From: SXOA01 sp051004015
GTDB lineage: Bacteria > Planctomycetota > Planctomycetia > Pirellulales > Pirellulaceae
Direction: 5' to 3'
Assembly (NCBI GenBank): GCA_051004015.1
Contig: JBPCKT010000128.1
Location: 1-64,000 of the forward strand
Length of the DNA stretch: 64,000 nt
Shown here: one piece after another, positions 36,214 through 44,537 of the stretch
Layout: every line of letters starts with the position of its first letter
How positions within the stretch are numbered: the stretch's first letter is position 1
Position numbers and translations under genes: made by a program
The notes under the pieces: model-generated
What the model was told of the DNA's origin: nothing
What the model saw: the letters and a program-made list of their open reading frames with translations, nothing else
Database searches by the model: none

Positions 36214-36867
36214 TCATTCCAGTCCCGCGGCCTTCGCTGCCGCGATGAAAGCCCGGACTTGGGCGGGGGATTTCTTGCCGGGCGATGATTCGACGCCGCT
36301 GGCGGTATCCACGGCATCGGGCCGAACCAAGCGGATGGCCTCGGCCACGTTTTGCGGCGTCAGGCCGCCGGCGAGGATGAAAGGAATACCCAGCAGCTTG
36401 TTTCTGCTCCTCGCCAGTCCGTTCCAATTCAAGACCTCCCCCGTGCCGCCGTAAAGGCCGGGAGCATGGGCATCGAGTAGAATTGCGGAGGGATGTGACG
36501 ATTCTAGGCACAGGTCAAGAAACGCCTGGACGCTGTCCAGAGTCGATTCCTTGCAGCGAAACGCCTTGATGACCGGCAGTTTTTCCAGCGCGCCCAGGAA
36601 ATCCGGTCCTTCATCTCCATGCAATTGGACGGCATTGAGGCCCACCCGATTCACCGTGGCAACAACGGCTTGGGGGGGCGAATTGACGAATACTCCCACT
36701 TTGGTGATTCCCGGCGGTAGGGCGTCGCAAATCTCTTTGGCCCGCTCCGCCGTCACATACCGGGGGCTCTGCCCGTAGAAATTCAGCCCGATAGCGTCCG
36801 CCCCCGCCTCCGCGGCCAGCAAGGCGTCCTCCACCGTCGTGATGCCGCAGATTTTGATGCGAAACAC
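36214..36867 (-). CDS. trpF: phosphoribosylanthranilate isomerase
   Basis: A 217-residue TIM-barrel enzyme of tryptophan synthesis. FRIKICGITTVEDALLAAEAGADAIGLNF is the typical N-terminus with the catalytic Cys (ICG), and the C-terminal VDTASGVESSPGKKS carries the catalytic Asp and the phosphate loop. I take the GTG at 36867 as start since upstream in-frame sequence overlaps the divergent membrane-protein gene and has no TrpF character. No Shine-Dalgarno is evident. It is isolated from other trp genes here. Confidence 0.9.
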   Translation of the reverse strand: MFRIKICGITTVEDALLAAEAGADAIGLNFYGQSPRYVTAERAKEICDALPPGITKVGVFVNSPPQAVVATVNRVGLNAVQLHGDEGPDFLGALEKLPVIKAFRCKESTLDSVQAFLDLCLESSHPSAILLDAHAPGLYGGTGEVLNWNGLARSRNKLLGIPFILAGGLTPQNVAEAIRLVRPDAVDTASGVESSPGKKSPAQVRAFIAAAKAAGLE

Positions 36868-36957
36868 AGGATTATGGGAATAAGAACCAGGGGACCGGAC
36901 ATCCTTCAGTATAATGGGAGCGCTCGTGCGCGCGGGGGTTATCGTGGGAGACTGGCG

Positions 36958-37824
36958 ATGTCCCGATTCTTCACACTCGACCGGCTGTTCCTGGCCACGG
37001 TGCTGGCAGGGCACGGCTTGCTGGTGGCCTGGGCTTGGTTGCAGGAGGATCCCGTTGCTGATCTGTCCCAGGAGTTTTTGCCTTTCGTCCAGGTCACGCT
37101 GCTCACGCTGTGGATCCTGACCGGGCCGGGGCACTGGGGGATTCGGCTGCTGGGCATTCTGCTCGTCGCCGGCTGTTTGTGGGGCTGGTCGCACGTCACG
37201 CGCTATTGGCCGGGGCAGGAAGTCTTTCCGCTGGGTTTGTGGGTCATCGCCACAGCCGCAATTGCCGGATTGGCGCTGCGTCTCGCGGGGCTGCGTGTGC
37301 TGCGGCCGAATCCGGTTTCCCCGGACGAAAACCGGCCCATGCAGTTTTCCATCCGTTCTCTACTGGTGGCGACGACGATCTGCTCCCTGCTGCTGATGTC
37401 CGCTAAATGGGTCCATGCCACGGTGAATATTGAGGGCGGCGAATCCCTCTATGACTTTGTCGAACTGTCGCCCCACCTGGCCCGGGGAACGCTCGCGGCT
37501 GGGCTGGTGGCGGTCTCGCTGATGGCCTTGGCTGCCGTGCTGGGAACCCGCTGCACCTGGCTCTCTTCGCTGCTGCTCCTTCCCCTGGCTGCTGGCGTTG
37601 GCGCAGGCCTCGCGCTGGTTTTACATCGTCACGAGCACTGGGTCTCGCTGAGTCTGTGGATGGTGGCGCAGGGACTGCTCGTCGCGGGCTCCCTTGCGCC
37701 GCTGCGAAATCTGGGATATCGGTTCCGCCGCATCACCAGTCCGTCTTCAGGCGCGCGGCTCGCGCGTGCGCCTATTGCTGAACCATTCAAGGTGAACCAT
37801 GAATCCGTCTCTGCCACTCCTTGA
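36958..37824 (+). CDS. polytopic membrane protein of unknown function
   Basis: A 288-residue protein with about eight hydrophobic helices. It contains the planctomycete-typical QFSIRSLLVATTICSLLLMSAKW segment near residues 129-152. GGGAG lies about eight bases before the ATG at 36958. Its 3' end overlaps the next gene by 26 bases, indicating co-transcription. No enzymatic motif is seen. Confidence 0.75.
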   Translation: MSRFFTLDRLFLATVLAGHGLLVAWAWLQEDPVADLSQEFLPFVQVTLLTLWILTGPGHWGIRLLGILLVAGCLWGWSHVTRYWPGQEVFPLGLWVIATAAIAGLALRLAGLRVLRPNPVSPDENRPMQFSIRSLLVATTICSLLLMSAKWVHATVNIEGGESLYDFVELSPHLARGTLAAGLVAVSLMALAAVLGTRCTWLSSLLLLPLAAGVGAGLALVLHRHEHWVSLSLWMVAQGLLVAGSLAPLRNLGYRFRRITSPSSGARLARAPIAEPFKVNHESVSATP

Positions 37825-38329
37825 TCAGATCTCCGTCGCGTCTCCTTGCACGGTCTCTTGGGACTCCATGCAAGGTGACGAGCGGCAGCGGTACTGCAAG
37901 CTCTGCCAGAAGAACGTCTACAACCTTTCCGGCATGAGGCGCGATGAGGCGGAGAGCCTGGTCGGCGCGAGCAAAGGCCGGCTCTGCGTCCGCTATTACC
38001 GGCGGCATGACGGCACGGTGCTCACGGCCGATTGCCCGGTGGGATTGCGGGGCGTGCGCGCCCGCCTCCTTCGCGGAGCGCTCGGAATCGCGGCCACCAT
38101 GCTGGCGCTGGCGGGAAGTTTGTTGTGGGGCAGACTCTCCAGCGCGAGCTCGGGCGGCCGGGGGACGGGGATTCAGGCGCTAGATTACGGTCCCCTTTCC
38201 CGATTTTCCGATTGGGTAAATCCGCGGCCCGTGCTGGGCGCGATGGCCCTGCCGCCGACTGTCCCCATTGTTCCGACGGTCGCCGGTCCAACTAAGGGAA
38301 ACGATTCCGCCGCTGAGTCGGCCTACTAA
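37799..38329 (+). CDS. membrane-anchored protein with N-terminal Cys-rich domain
   Basis: A 176-residue protein. The first ~80 residues form a small domain with C18, a C33-x2-C36 pair in RYCKLCQKNVYNLSGM, C62 in RLCVRYYRR and C77 in TADCPVG; it resembles a widespread short domain of unknown function. A TM helix lies near 94-112, followed by a Pro-rich tail. It overlaps the preceding membrane-protein gene by 26 bases. Confidence 0.72.
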   Translation: MNPSLPLLDQISVASPCTVSWDSMQGDERQRYCKLCQKNVYNLSGMRRDEAESLVGASKGRLCVRYYRRHDGTVLTADCPVGLRGVRARLLRGALGIAATMLALAGSLLWGRLSSASSGGRGTGIQALDYGPLSRFSDWVNPRPVLGAMALPPTVPIVPTVAGPTKGNDSAAESAY

Positions 38330-38732
38330 GAGCAGCGTTGCCCTTGCGGCAAAACGGTCCGCTATCAACAGGAAAAAGCCGCAAAAAGCTCGATTATTTG
38401 CCGCTTTTCTCGATTGCCGCACCTCTGGGCTGCCGATGCTTTCTTTCCATGCCACGACTACAATGCCTGGGCATGACAAGGACAGGTGATGTTCGCCGCA
38501 GCAAAATTTTCGGCGAACCACGCCAGCCTTCCAATGTCTGTAGTTACGTCACCAGCATCCAAGAGTACACCCACCCAGCCGCCCGTTGCGGCATGAACCT
38601 TGCTTCGAGTAGCGACTCGCTGCTCGGCTGCCAGAACGTCTGGCGGAAGTTTGTCGGGGGAGGATCCTCGCAAGCTCGCGGCAGGTTTAGTGTCTCGGTG
38701 ACGAGTACCGCATGTTCAAGGAAGAATCCATC
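38330..38732. other. 403-base gene-free region
   Basis: No reading frame with recognisable content was found. A weak TTGCC/GGCAA hairpin (38338-38352) follows the preceding stop. The 3' end of the region carries the AAGGAAG that serves the next small gene. I see nothing else that can be supported. Confidence 0.4.
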
Positions 38733-38942
38733 ATGAATGAACAAATACGCAAAGCCATTCGCCACCGGGCCAGCAAGGCCCGCACCAAAACACAGCTTGT
38801 GAAGGCGGTCTTCGACTCCTTCCGCAGCTCGCAGATTGATCCCCGCAAAGTCTCGCTGGAAGACATGAAGTCCGCCGTGATGGTAGCCGCCCGCGCGGCC
38901 CGCGCGGCTGGACAGAAGAATCCGGGAAACATGCCAGCTTAG
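38733..38942 (+). CDS. small basic protein of unknown function
   Basis: A 69-residue helical, Lys/Arg/Ala-rich protein (MNEQIRKAIRHRASKARTKT at its start). AAGGAAG nine bases upstream supports the ATG at 38733 over the one at 38712. The charge pattern could suit nucleic-acid binding, but no family is recognised. It converges on the Tyr-rich envelope protein gene. Confidence 0.5.
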   Translation: MNEQIRKAIRHRASKARTKTQLVKAVFDSFRSSQIDPRKVSLEDMKSAVMVAARAARAAGQKNPGNMPA

Positions 38943-38952
38943 GCTGGTGTCG

Positions 38953-40290
38953 TTACCGCGCTGATGTCCAACCGCTGTCGTCCCACTTTTCCTCAGAGGA
39001 AACGGCTGTTTTCTCCGTGGTGATTTCGGCGGATGCCGCCTGGACCTTGTAGTTCACTTCCTGAGTTTTCTCCGGCCAGCGTGCGGGGACGACCCCCCAA
39101 GTCGCTGCGCCCAGCGGCTGGAGGACTCGAGCGCGGGCGGTCTTGTCATTGGGGTTGATCAGCGCCGGGGCCCGGCTGCCTGGCTTCACGCGCTGGCCGG
39201 CCTCCGGATCGGGAACGGGACGGAGCGTGCTGGGAGTGTTCGATAAACGCGGCTGCTTCAGGCCGGGCTCCGTAATGGTCGGGCGGCTGAGTTGGATATC
39301 ACTCTTGGGCTTCTCGAAATTCGAGCGGAAGTTCGAGCCAAAAGCGGGAGTACTGCCGCTGGAGCCGGTGCCAAAGCCGCCGCTGGAGGGCGTGCCAAAG
39401 CTGCTGGGAGGATTCGGCGTGGTGCTGGGAGTTGTGCTGCGAAACGTCGGCGCGGGGCTGCTGGGGATGATGCTGCCGCGATCGATGAACGGCGGGTTAT
39501 CCGCGGGAACGCCGATCACGCCGGTGCCGGGCGGCGGAATGGTCCGCTGCGGCGTGAGGATGTTGTTGAAGCCCCGAGGTGGAGTCGTGCTCGGAACCGT
39601 GGGAATGACATTGATCGGGGCCGCGGCGCCGGGGACCGTGTTGTAGTAGGGAACCGCACCGCAGGCCGACGCCGGTGCCGCGCCGCAATTCCCATAGCTG
39701 CAGGTCGTGCTGGCGTTGTTGCCGTGCAGCCAACTGAACGGCCGGAACCGCGAGGGCTGGCACTGCGTGGTGGTGCAGGCCCGCTGGCAGGTGGTGGCGA
39801 CGCCGGTGCCGGGCTGATACACGACGACGGGCCGATAGTAGGTCACCGGCACCTGCACCATCCGCGTCTGATAGCGGTACGTGGGAGGTACGTAGTTGAG
39901 CGGCTGCTGCTGGCCATAGTAAGCGAAGGCTTCGGCTCCCGACGACGCGACACCAGCGGGGCTGATGGCATAGCCGGGGCTGGAGGGAGCATAGTAAGCG
40001 ACTGTTGGCGGAGCATAATAGGCGACCCGTGCGGCCTGGGCGGACGGAGCGACCGCCACGCCATTGGGATAATATGCCTGCCGAACTTGATTAGTCGGCT
40101 GGTAAGCAGGGGCATAATACGCCGCCTGCGGAGCCGCATACGCGTAGCTGGGGGCCGCCCCATAATAGCCGTTGTAGTAGACCGCCTGACCGGCGGGGAA
40201 CCCGCGGACGCTTCCTTCCTGCGCGGAAGCCGTGGCGGCCGTTGCCAGCAGGAAAAGCAGGGACAACAGGCTGGTTTTGCTCAGGTTCAT
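38953..40290 (-). CDS. secreted Tyr/Ala/Pro-rich envelope protein
   Basis: A 445-residue exported protein. A signal peptide (LSKTSLLSLLFLLATAATASA) is followed by a low-complexity region with many YY, YYAP and YNGYYG words to about 125, a middle part with several Cys (TTCQRACTTTQCQPSRF) and a Pro/Ser/Thr-rich C-terminal half. A cell-wall or outer-surface structural role is plausible given similar planctomycete wall proteins. Start 40290 is chosen because GGAGA lies about eight bases upstream; ATGs at 40296 and 40311 are alternatives. Confidence 0.75.
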   Translation of the reverse strand: MNLSKTSLLSLLFLLATAATASAQEGSVRGFPAGQAVYYNGYYGAAPSYAYAAPQAAYYAPAYQPTNQVRQAYYPNGVAVAPSAQAARVAYYAPPTVAYYAPSSPGYAISPAGVASSGAEAFAYYGQQQPLNYVPPTYRYQTRMVQVPVTYYRPVVVYQPGTGVATTCQRACTTTQCQPSRFRPFSWLHGNNASTTCSYGNCGAAPASACGAVPYYNTVPGAAAPINVIPTVPSTTPPRGFNNILTPQRTIPPPGTGVIGVPADNPPFIDRGSIIPSSPAPTFRSTTPSTTPNPPSSFGTPSSGGFGTGSSGSTPAFGSNFRSNFEKPKSDIQLSRPTITEPGLKQPRLSNTPSTLRPVPDPEAGQRVKPGSRAPALINPNDKTARARVLQPLGAATWGVVPARWPEKTQEVNYKVQAASAEITTEKTAVSSEEKWDDSGWTSAR

Positions 40291-40660
40291 ATTCATTCTC
40301 CGCGTTCTCATTCCGGCCGGATTCGTTAGAGCTGATTCCGGCCCCTCTTGTCAATCGTTTGTACGATTATCTTGATCGTTTGCTGACAAATTACGCCTGT
40401 AGCGGCTGTGCGGAATGTGCCGGTTTTGCCGCCCCCGCTGTCGCCGGCGCAAACTGTGCCGCGCGGGCCAGAAAGTGGGCCAGGAAACCGTAGGTCAGGA
40501 TTGGCGGGAGGCAAGGAGAGTGCCGCATCTTGCTCCGCGAAATGCAGCCCCCGCTTGGGAAACGAGGGCACTTTGACGCTGCTCCACCAGCTTATGGAGA
40601 TGCCGCATCCGCGGCGATGGAGCAAGCTGCCAGCTTGTCCCACGAGGCACTCCAGGAGGT
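40291..40660. other. upstream region of the Tyr-rich gene with operator-like palindrome and dispersed repeat
   Basis: This 370-base gap lies between two minus-strand genes. AATCGT-TTGT-ACGATT at 40353-40368 is a 6-bp palindrome, and AAACGAT occurs twice about 20 bases apart on the minus strand. A TTGACA (minus, 40354-40349) followed 18 bases later by TCTAAC may be a promoter. Near 40619-40641 is a self-complementary GGAGCAAGCTGCCAGCTTGT repeat, with a diverged partner around 40520-40545. Confidence 0.45.
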
Positions 40661-41200
40661 TTAATGATGTCCGCTCGACTTCGCCTTCGGCTTGGCGGGG
40701 GCTGCGTCTTCCTTGGGCCAGTTATGGCCCAGCGAGAAGCTGCTGAAGGCGGCATCGCGCACGAGGCGCTTTTGCAGGATGCGATTGATCTCGGCGACCA
40801 TTTCCCCCTTGAGGTATTCCAGGCTCGGCTCCGCAAGTTGCTCGTGGTCAGTGCGGCCGACCAGGGCGATCGCGGCGTCGCGAATTCGCTTTTCATACTT
40901 GGGCATTTCGGTTTCGAAGCTCGCCTTCTGGCTCTCGGGCACAATCGCCACCAGCCGAAAGCTCACCCGCAGCGCCCTTTCCTCCCCGTGGGGGGCCAGC
41001 GTCATCCTGAAGCTGCCGATATCCACCTCGGCGTACTTTTCCAATTCCATTCCTTGCTTCCGGCCGTCGAGCATATCCAAAAGCTCATTGGCTTCCAAGG
41101 CGGCGGGGTTTGTCGCCTGAGTTCCACACGACGCAAAGGCGAGCGACCCGAGGGCGATGATGCCCAATTTCCAAGCAGGGTGCGAAACGAAACTCGGCAT
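40661..41200 (-). CDS. FliL-like probable lipoprotein
   Basis: A 179-residue exported protein. The signal-like N-terminus ends LAFASC, a near-lipobox. The mature part resembles the periplasmic domain of FliL: VDIGSFRMTL, RVSFRLVAIVPE, and RIRDAAIALVGRTDHEQLAEPSLEYLKGEMVAEINRIL. FliL normally binds the flagellar stator, but no flagellar gene is present here, so a stator-like or other envelope role is open. Start 41200 is supported by AGGAA about nine bases upstream. Confidence 0.68.
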   Translation of the reverse strand: MPSFVSHPAWKLGIIALGSLAFASCGTQATNPAALEANELLDMLDGRKQGMELEKYAEVDIGSFRMTLAPHGEERALRVSFRLVAIVPESQKASFETEMPKYEKRIRDAAIALVGRTDHEQLAEPSLEYLKGEMVAEINRILQKRLVRDAAFSSFSLGHNWPKEDAAPAKPKAKSSGHH

Positions 41201-41440
41201 GGAGATGTTTCCTGGAGAATTCATGCGCAAACATATTTCAAACTTACGCCTTAGCGAACCCCCGTGCGGCGGGAACCAAGGAACCTTGGAGGAAAGCAGG
41301 GGCGTTTGAGGAATCTTCGGCTGCTGCCAATTGTGTGGATTGTGCGTGCTGGCACGCTTGCGGGGTCTGCGCGGCACACCACTTGCTTTACCCCAATAAT
41401 CCAAGGCGGCTTTGGACCCGAGTTCCTTTTTGGGGGATTT

Positions 41441-42268
41441 ATGAGTAGCCGCTACGGCTTTTTGATTGACATGGATGGCGTGATTTATCGGGGGAAGCAA
41501 CTCATTCCCGGAGCCGAGCGATTCATCGCTGGCCTGCGCGAGCGAGAAATTCCGTTTGTCTTCCTCACGAATAACTCCCAGCGGACGCGGCGGGACGTTG
41601 CCACGCGATTGGCCCGCATGGGAATTCAAGTCGACGAGGAGCACATCTTTACGTGCGCGATGGCGACGGCCCGCTTTCTGGCCGCGCAGAAGCCCGGCGG
41701 AACCGCGTTTGTCATCGGCGAAGGAGGCCTGCTGCACGCGCTACATCGCAACGGATATTCCATCGTCGATGACGACCCCGACTACGTCGTCGTTGGCGAA
41801 GGGCGGACCTTCAACATGGAAATCGTCGAAGCCGCCGTACGGATGATCCTTCGCGGCAGTAAGCTAATAGCCACCAACATCGACCCCAACTGTCCGACCA
41901 GCCAAGGTTTGCGCCCCGGCTGCGGAGCGATTGTGGCCATGCTGGAAACGGCGACGGGACTCAAGGCGTTCAGCGTCGGCAAGCCGAGCCCGGTGATGAT
42001 GCGGGCGGCCCGCAAGGAACTCGGCCTGGCCACCGCGGAGACGATTATGATTGGCGACACCATGGAGACGGACATTTTGGGAGGCGTCTCGCTCGGCTAT
42101 AGCACTTGTCTCGTCCTTTCCGGCGGCACCAAGCGTGAGGACCTGAGCCGCTACGCCTACCGCCCCGACCTGGTCGTCGATTCCATCGCCGATCTGTGCG
42201 AGATGGATATCCCTGTGGAGCTGCTGAAATCGGTCGCGGAGGATACCGACGAGACAGCAGCGGCGTAG
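41441..42268 (+). CDS. HAD-superfamily phosphatase, NagD-like
   Basis: A 275-residue cytosolic HAD hydrolase of the NagD group. Motif I is DMDGVIYRG, motif II FLTNNS, and motif IV MIGDTMETDILGG; the cap is of the C2 type. Relatives dephosphorylate nucleotides or sugar phosphates. GGGGG precedes the ATG. It lies 87 bases upstream of hemC on the same strand, perhaps co-transcribed. Confidence 0.9.
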   Translation: MSSRYGFLIDMDGVIYRGKQLIPGAERFIAGLREREIPFVFLTNNSQRTRRDVATRLARMGIQVDEEHIFTCAMATARFLAAQKPGGTAFVIGEGGLLHALHRNGYSIVDDDPDYVVVGEGRTFNMEIVEAAVRMILRGSKLIATNIDPNCPTSQGLRPGCGAIVAMLETATGLKAFSVGKPSPVMMRAARKELGLATAETIMIGDTMETDILGGVSLGYSTCLVLSGGTKREDLSRYAYRPDLVVDSIADLCEMDIPVELLKSVAEDTDETAAA

Positions 42269-42355
42269 CGAACACGCGCCCTACACCGGGTGAATCGACT
42301 GGGCTATTCTCAACAGAGACGCTCTGTATGCAATTCATTTCGGCGATTCCTCTCC

Positions 42356-43273
42356 ATGCCCTCTCCTCGCCTTCGCCTGGGAACCCGCGCCAGTCCGCTG
42401 GCCCGTTGGCAGGCGGACTGGGTGGCGGGAGAGTTGCGAAAGCGGGGCGTGGAAGTGGAGTTGGTGCTAATCTCCACGCAGGGAGACGTGAAGACGGGAC
42501 CACTGGGCCAGATTGGCGGCCAAGGGCTATTCACCAAGGAGATTCAGCGAGCGATGCTCGATAAGCAGATAGATCTGGCGGTCCACAGCCTGAAGGATTT
42601 GCCGACAGCCGAGGTGGAGGGACTTTCCCTTGCAGCCGTGCCGGAGCGGGAGAGCATTGCCGACGTGCTGGTTGGCAATTCCGCGTCCTCACTCGCGAAA
42701 CTCCCCAAAAATGCCCGCGTGGGCACTGGCAGCCTCCGCCGCCGAGCACAAATATTGCATCAGCGGGCCGATTTGCAGATGCTGGAAATCCGTGGCAATG
42801 TGGAAACGCGGCTGCGGAAGCTTGATGAGGGAGAGTACGACGCACTGGTGCTCGCCCAGGCGGGTCTGCATCGGCTGGGGCTTGATGCGCGGATTGCCGG
42901 CGTCATTCCCCTGGCGGTGATGCTCCCTGCTGTTGGCCAAGGGGCGCTGGGAATTGAAGCCCGCGCGGATGATGCTGCCACGCGGCAATTGCTTGCACCT
43001 CTCAACCATTTGGCGACCCAACAGGCCGTCATTGCCGAGCGCTCGCTCCTCGCCGCGCTTCGCGGCGGCTGTCTGGCGCCTGTCGGTGCATGGGGCCGCA
43101 TCCAAGCCGGCTCGCTCTTGCTTGACGGTGTGGTCCTGAGCGGCGACGGCCGGCAGCGAGTTGCCGCCTCCTCGAGCGGGCCAGCTACTTCCGCGGTCGA
43201 GGTTGGCCGCGCGGTGGCCGAGCAGCTCATTGCTCAAGGAGCCGAGGAGTTGATTGCCGCCTCGCGCGCCTGA
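42356..43273 (+). CDS. hemC: hydroxymethylbilane synthase (porphobilinogen deaminase)
   Basis: A 305-residue heme-pathway enzyme that joins four porphobilinogens. LGTRASPLARWQ starts the protein, TQGDVKTGPLGQIGGQGLFTKE and HSLKDLPT form the active site, and C239 (RGGCLAPVG) is the cofactor-attachment Cys. Start 42356 matches the family. Its 3' end overlaps the convergent DUF447 gene by 40 bases. Confidence 0.96.
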   Translation: MPSPRLRLGTRASPLARWQADWVAGELRKRGVEVELVLISTQGDVKTGPLGQIGGQGLFTKEIQRAMLDKQIDLAVHSLKDLPTAEVEGLSLAAVPERESIADVLVGNSASSLAKLPKNARVGTGSLRRRAQILHQRADLQMLEIRGNVETRLRKLDEGEYDALVLAQAGLHRLGLDARIAGVIPLAVMLPAVGQGALGIEARADDAATRQLLAPLNHLATQQAVIAERSLLAALRGGCLAPVGAWGRIQAGSLLLDGVVLSGDGRQRVAASSSGPATSAVEVGRAVAEQLIAQGAEELIAASRA

Positions 43274-43875
43274 GCGACGTAGTCGCGCAAGAACTCAAAG
43301 GCTTCTCGCTCCTGCGTTCCAGCCGTTTTTTCGACGGGAATCGCCAGCCGCTGCAATTCCGCCATGATTTGCTCTTCGGGAAGAATACCAATCCTCGTCG
43401 CCAGGATGGCTGCTTCCAGCACGGCATGCTTGGCCCGGTTGAAGCCAAAGAACGGGCGGACGTCGCCGCTGCCGATAACGGTGCATTCGATGGTCGTCCT
43501 CTCCTCGGAATCGTCGAAGTGTGAAACGCGGAAGGCAAACCAGCGACAGGCATCGGCGAGCAAGAATCCACTGCCATGCGGAGCGGCCAGGAGGGGCGGT
43601 TCTGGCGTGAGCTTTCCGACCGCGGCTTTGGCGATGAGCAGAACGTCGTCCGTGATGTGAAAGACCCCTTCGCCCGTTCGCTTGAGATTCTGGTAGGTGG
43701 TCGAAGTTTGAAACGGCCGCAGCATCAACTCCGTGAAGATGCGATTCACGCGCGGTCCCATCGGCGAGATGTTCGCGCTGCCGTCGGGATTGACGGTGGT
43801 GACGATGCCCTCGGCAATGAGCTCGTCGTCGTCAATTGGCAGTGGTGGAGCGGAAGTCATCACAGACGTCTTCAA
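43234..43875 (-). CDS. DUF447 family protein of the H4MPT cluster
   Basis: A 213-residue protein of the DUF447 family, found in archaea and in H4MPT-using bacteria. The fold resembles flavin-reductase-like split barrels (EGIVTTVNPDGSANISPMGPRV, GFNRAKHAVLEAAILATRIG). Its activity is not established. The start overlaps the pabA stop by four bases, making it last in a five-gene coupled operon. The start ATG at 43875 has a second in-frame ATG at 43860. Confidence 0.82.
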   Translation of the reverse strand: MKTSVMTSAPPLPIDDDELIAEGIVTTVNPDGSANISPMGPRVNRIFTELMLRPFQTSTTYQNLKRTGEGVFHITDDVLLIAKAAVGKLTPEPPLLAAPHGSGFLLADACRWFAFRVSHFDDSEERTTIECTVIGSGDVRPFFGFNRAKHAVLEAAILATRIGILPEEQIMAELQRLAIPVEKTAGTQEREAFEFLRDYVAQAREAAINSSAP

Positions 43876-44537
43876 AAGGTAATTGGCCGGCTAGGGAATG
43901 TTGTAACTTCGGCTGGCTCTTCGACAGGTGCTTCCGATGCAAAAGTAGGGAGGCTATGCGGCACAGGTAGCCTCGCCAACCGCAGGAAATTGGCCAGCAG
44001 CTCGTATCCACCGTCTGTCAGAATGGACTCCGGATGGAACTGCACACCGACGACGGGATGTTCCCGGTGGGAGAGCGCCATCACAACTCCATCCTCCGTC
44101 CGCGCAGTCACGACGAGTTCCGGCGGCAGCGAGGCCTCTTCCACGACGAGCGAATGATAGCGGCCGACGGTCAGCGGACTCGGCAGACCAGCAAAAACTC
44201 CCTCGCCTCGATGCAGCACCTGGCTTGCACGGCCATGCACGGGCTCTTTCGCTCGCACCACCTTGCCGCCCAGTGCGGCAGCCATGGTCTGATGCCCGAG
44301 GCAGACGCCCAGCATCGGCACTTCGCCCGTCAAACTCCGCACCACTTCCAGCGAACAGCCGGCTTCGCTGGGGGTGCAAGGTCCGGGAGAGAGGATGATG
44401 GCGTTCGGCTTCATCCGCCGGATGTCAGCCACGCTCAGGGCGTCGTTACGCACCACGCGCGTCTCCTGCCCCAGCCGCTGGAAGTAGCGTGCCAGGTTAT
44501 GGACGAAGCTGTCGTAGTTATCGATGAGCAGGATCAT
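43872..44537 (-). CDS. pabA: aminodeoxychorismate/anthranilate synthase glutamine amidotransferase
   Basis: A 221-residue class I glutamine amidotransferase. Motifs are LLIDNYDSFVHNL, ILSPGPCTPSEAG, the nucleophile in MLGVCLGHQTMA and the C-terminal GVQFHPESILT with catalytic His and Glu. It supplies ammonia to the adjacent PabB. By family alone it could be TrpG; its place between pabB and DUF447 in the H4MPT operon favours PabA. It overlaps both neighbours by four bases. Confidence 0.92.
   Translation of the reverse strand: MILLIDNYDSFVHNLARYFQRLGQETRVVRNDALSVADIRRMKPNAIILSPGPCTPSEAGCSLEVVRSLTGEVPMLGVCLGHQTMAAALGGKVVRAKEPVHGRASQVLHRGEGVFAGLPSPLTVGRYHSLVVEEASLPPELVVTARTEDGVVMALSHREHPVVGVQFHPESILTDGGYELLANFLRLARLPVPHSLPTFASEAPVEEPAEVTTFPSRPITF

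Noticed and set aside
36868..37194. 109-residue N-terminal extension of TrpF
   Set aside because: It runs antisense through the start of the membrane-protein gene and has no TrpF character; TrpF proteins begin at FRIKICG.
38338..38736. 132-codon frame in the gap before the small basic protein
   Set aside because: No ribosome-binding site, biased composition and no family; treated as non-coding.
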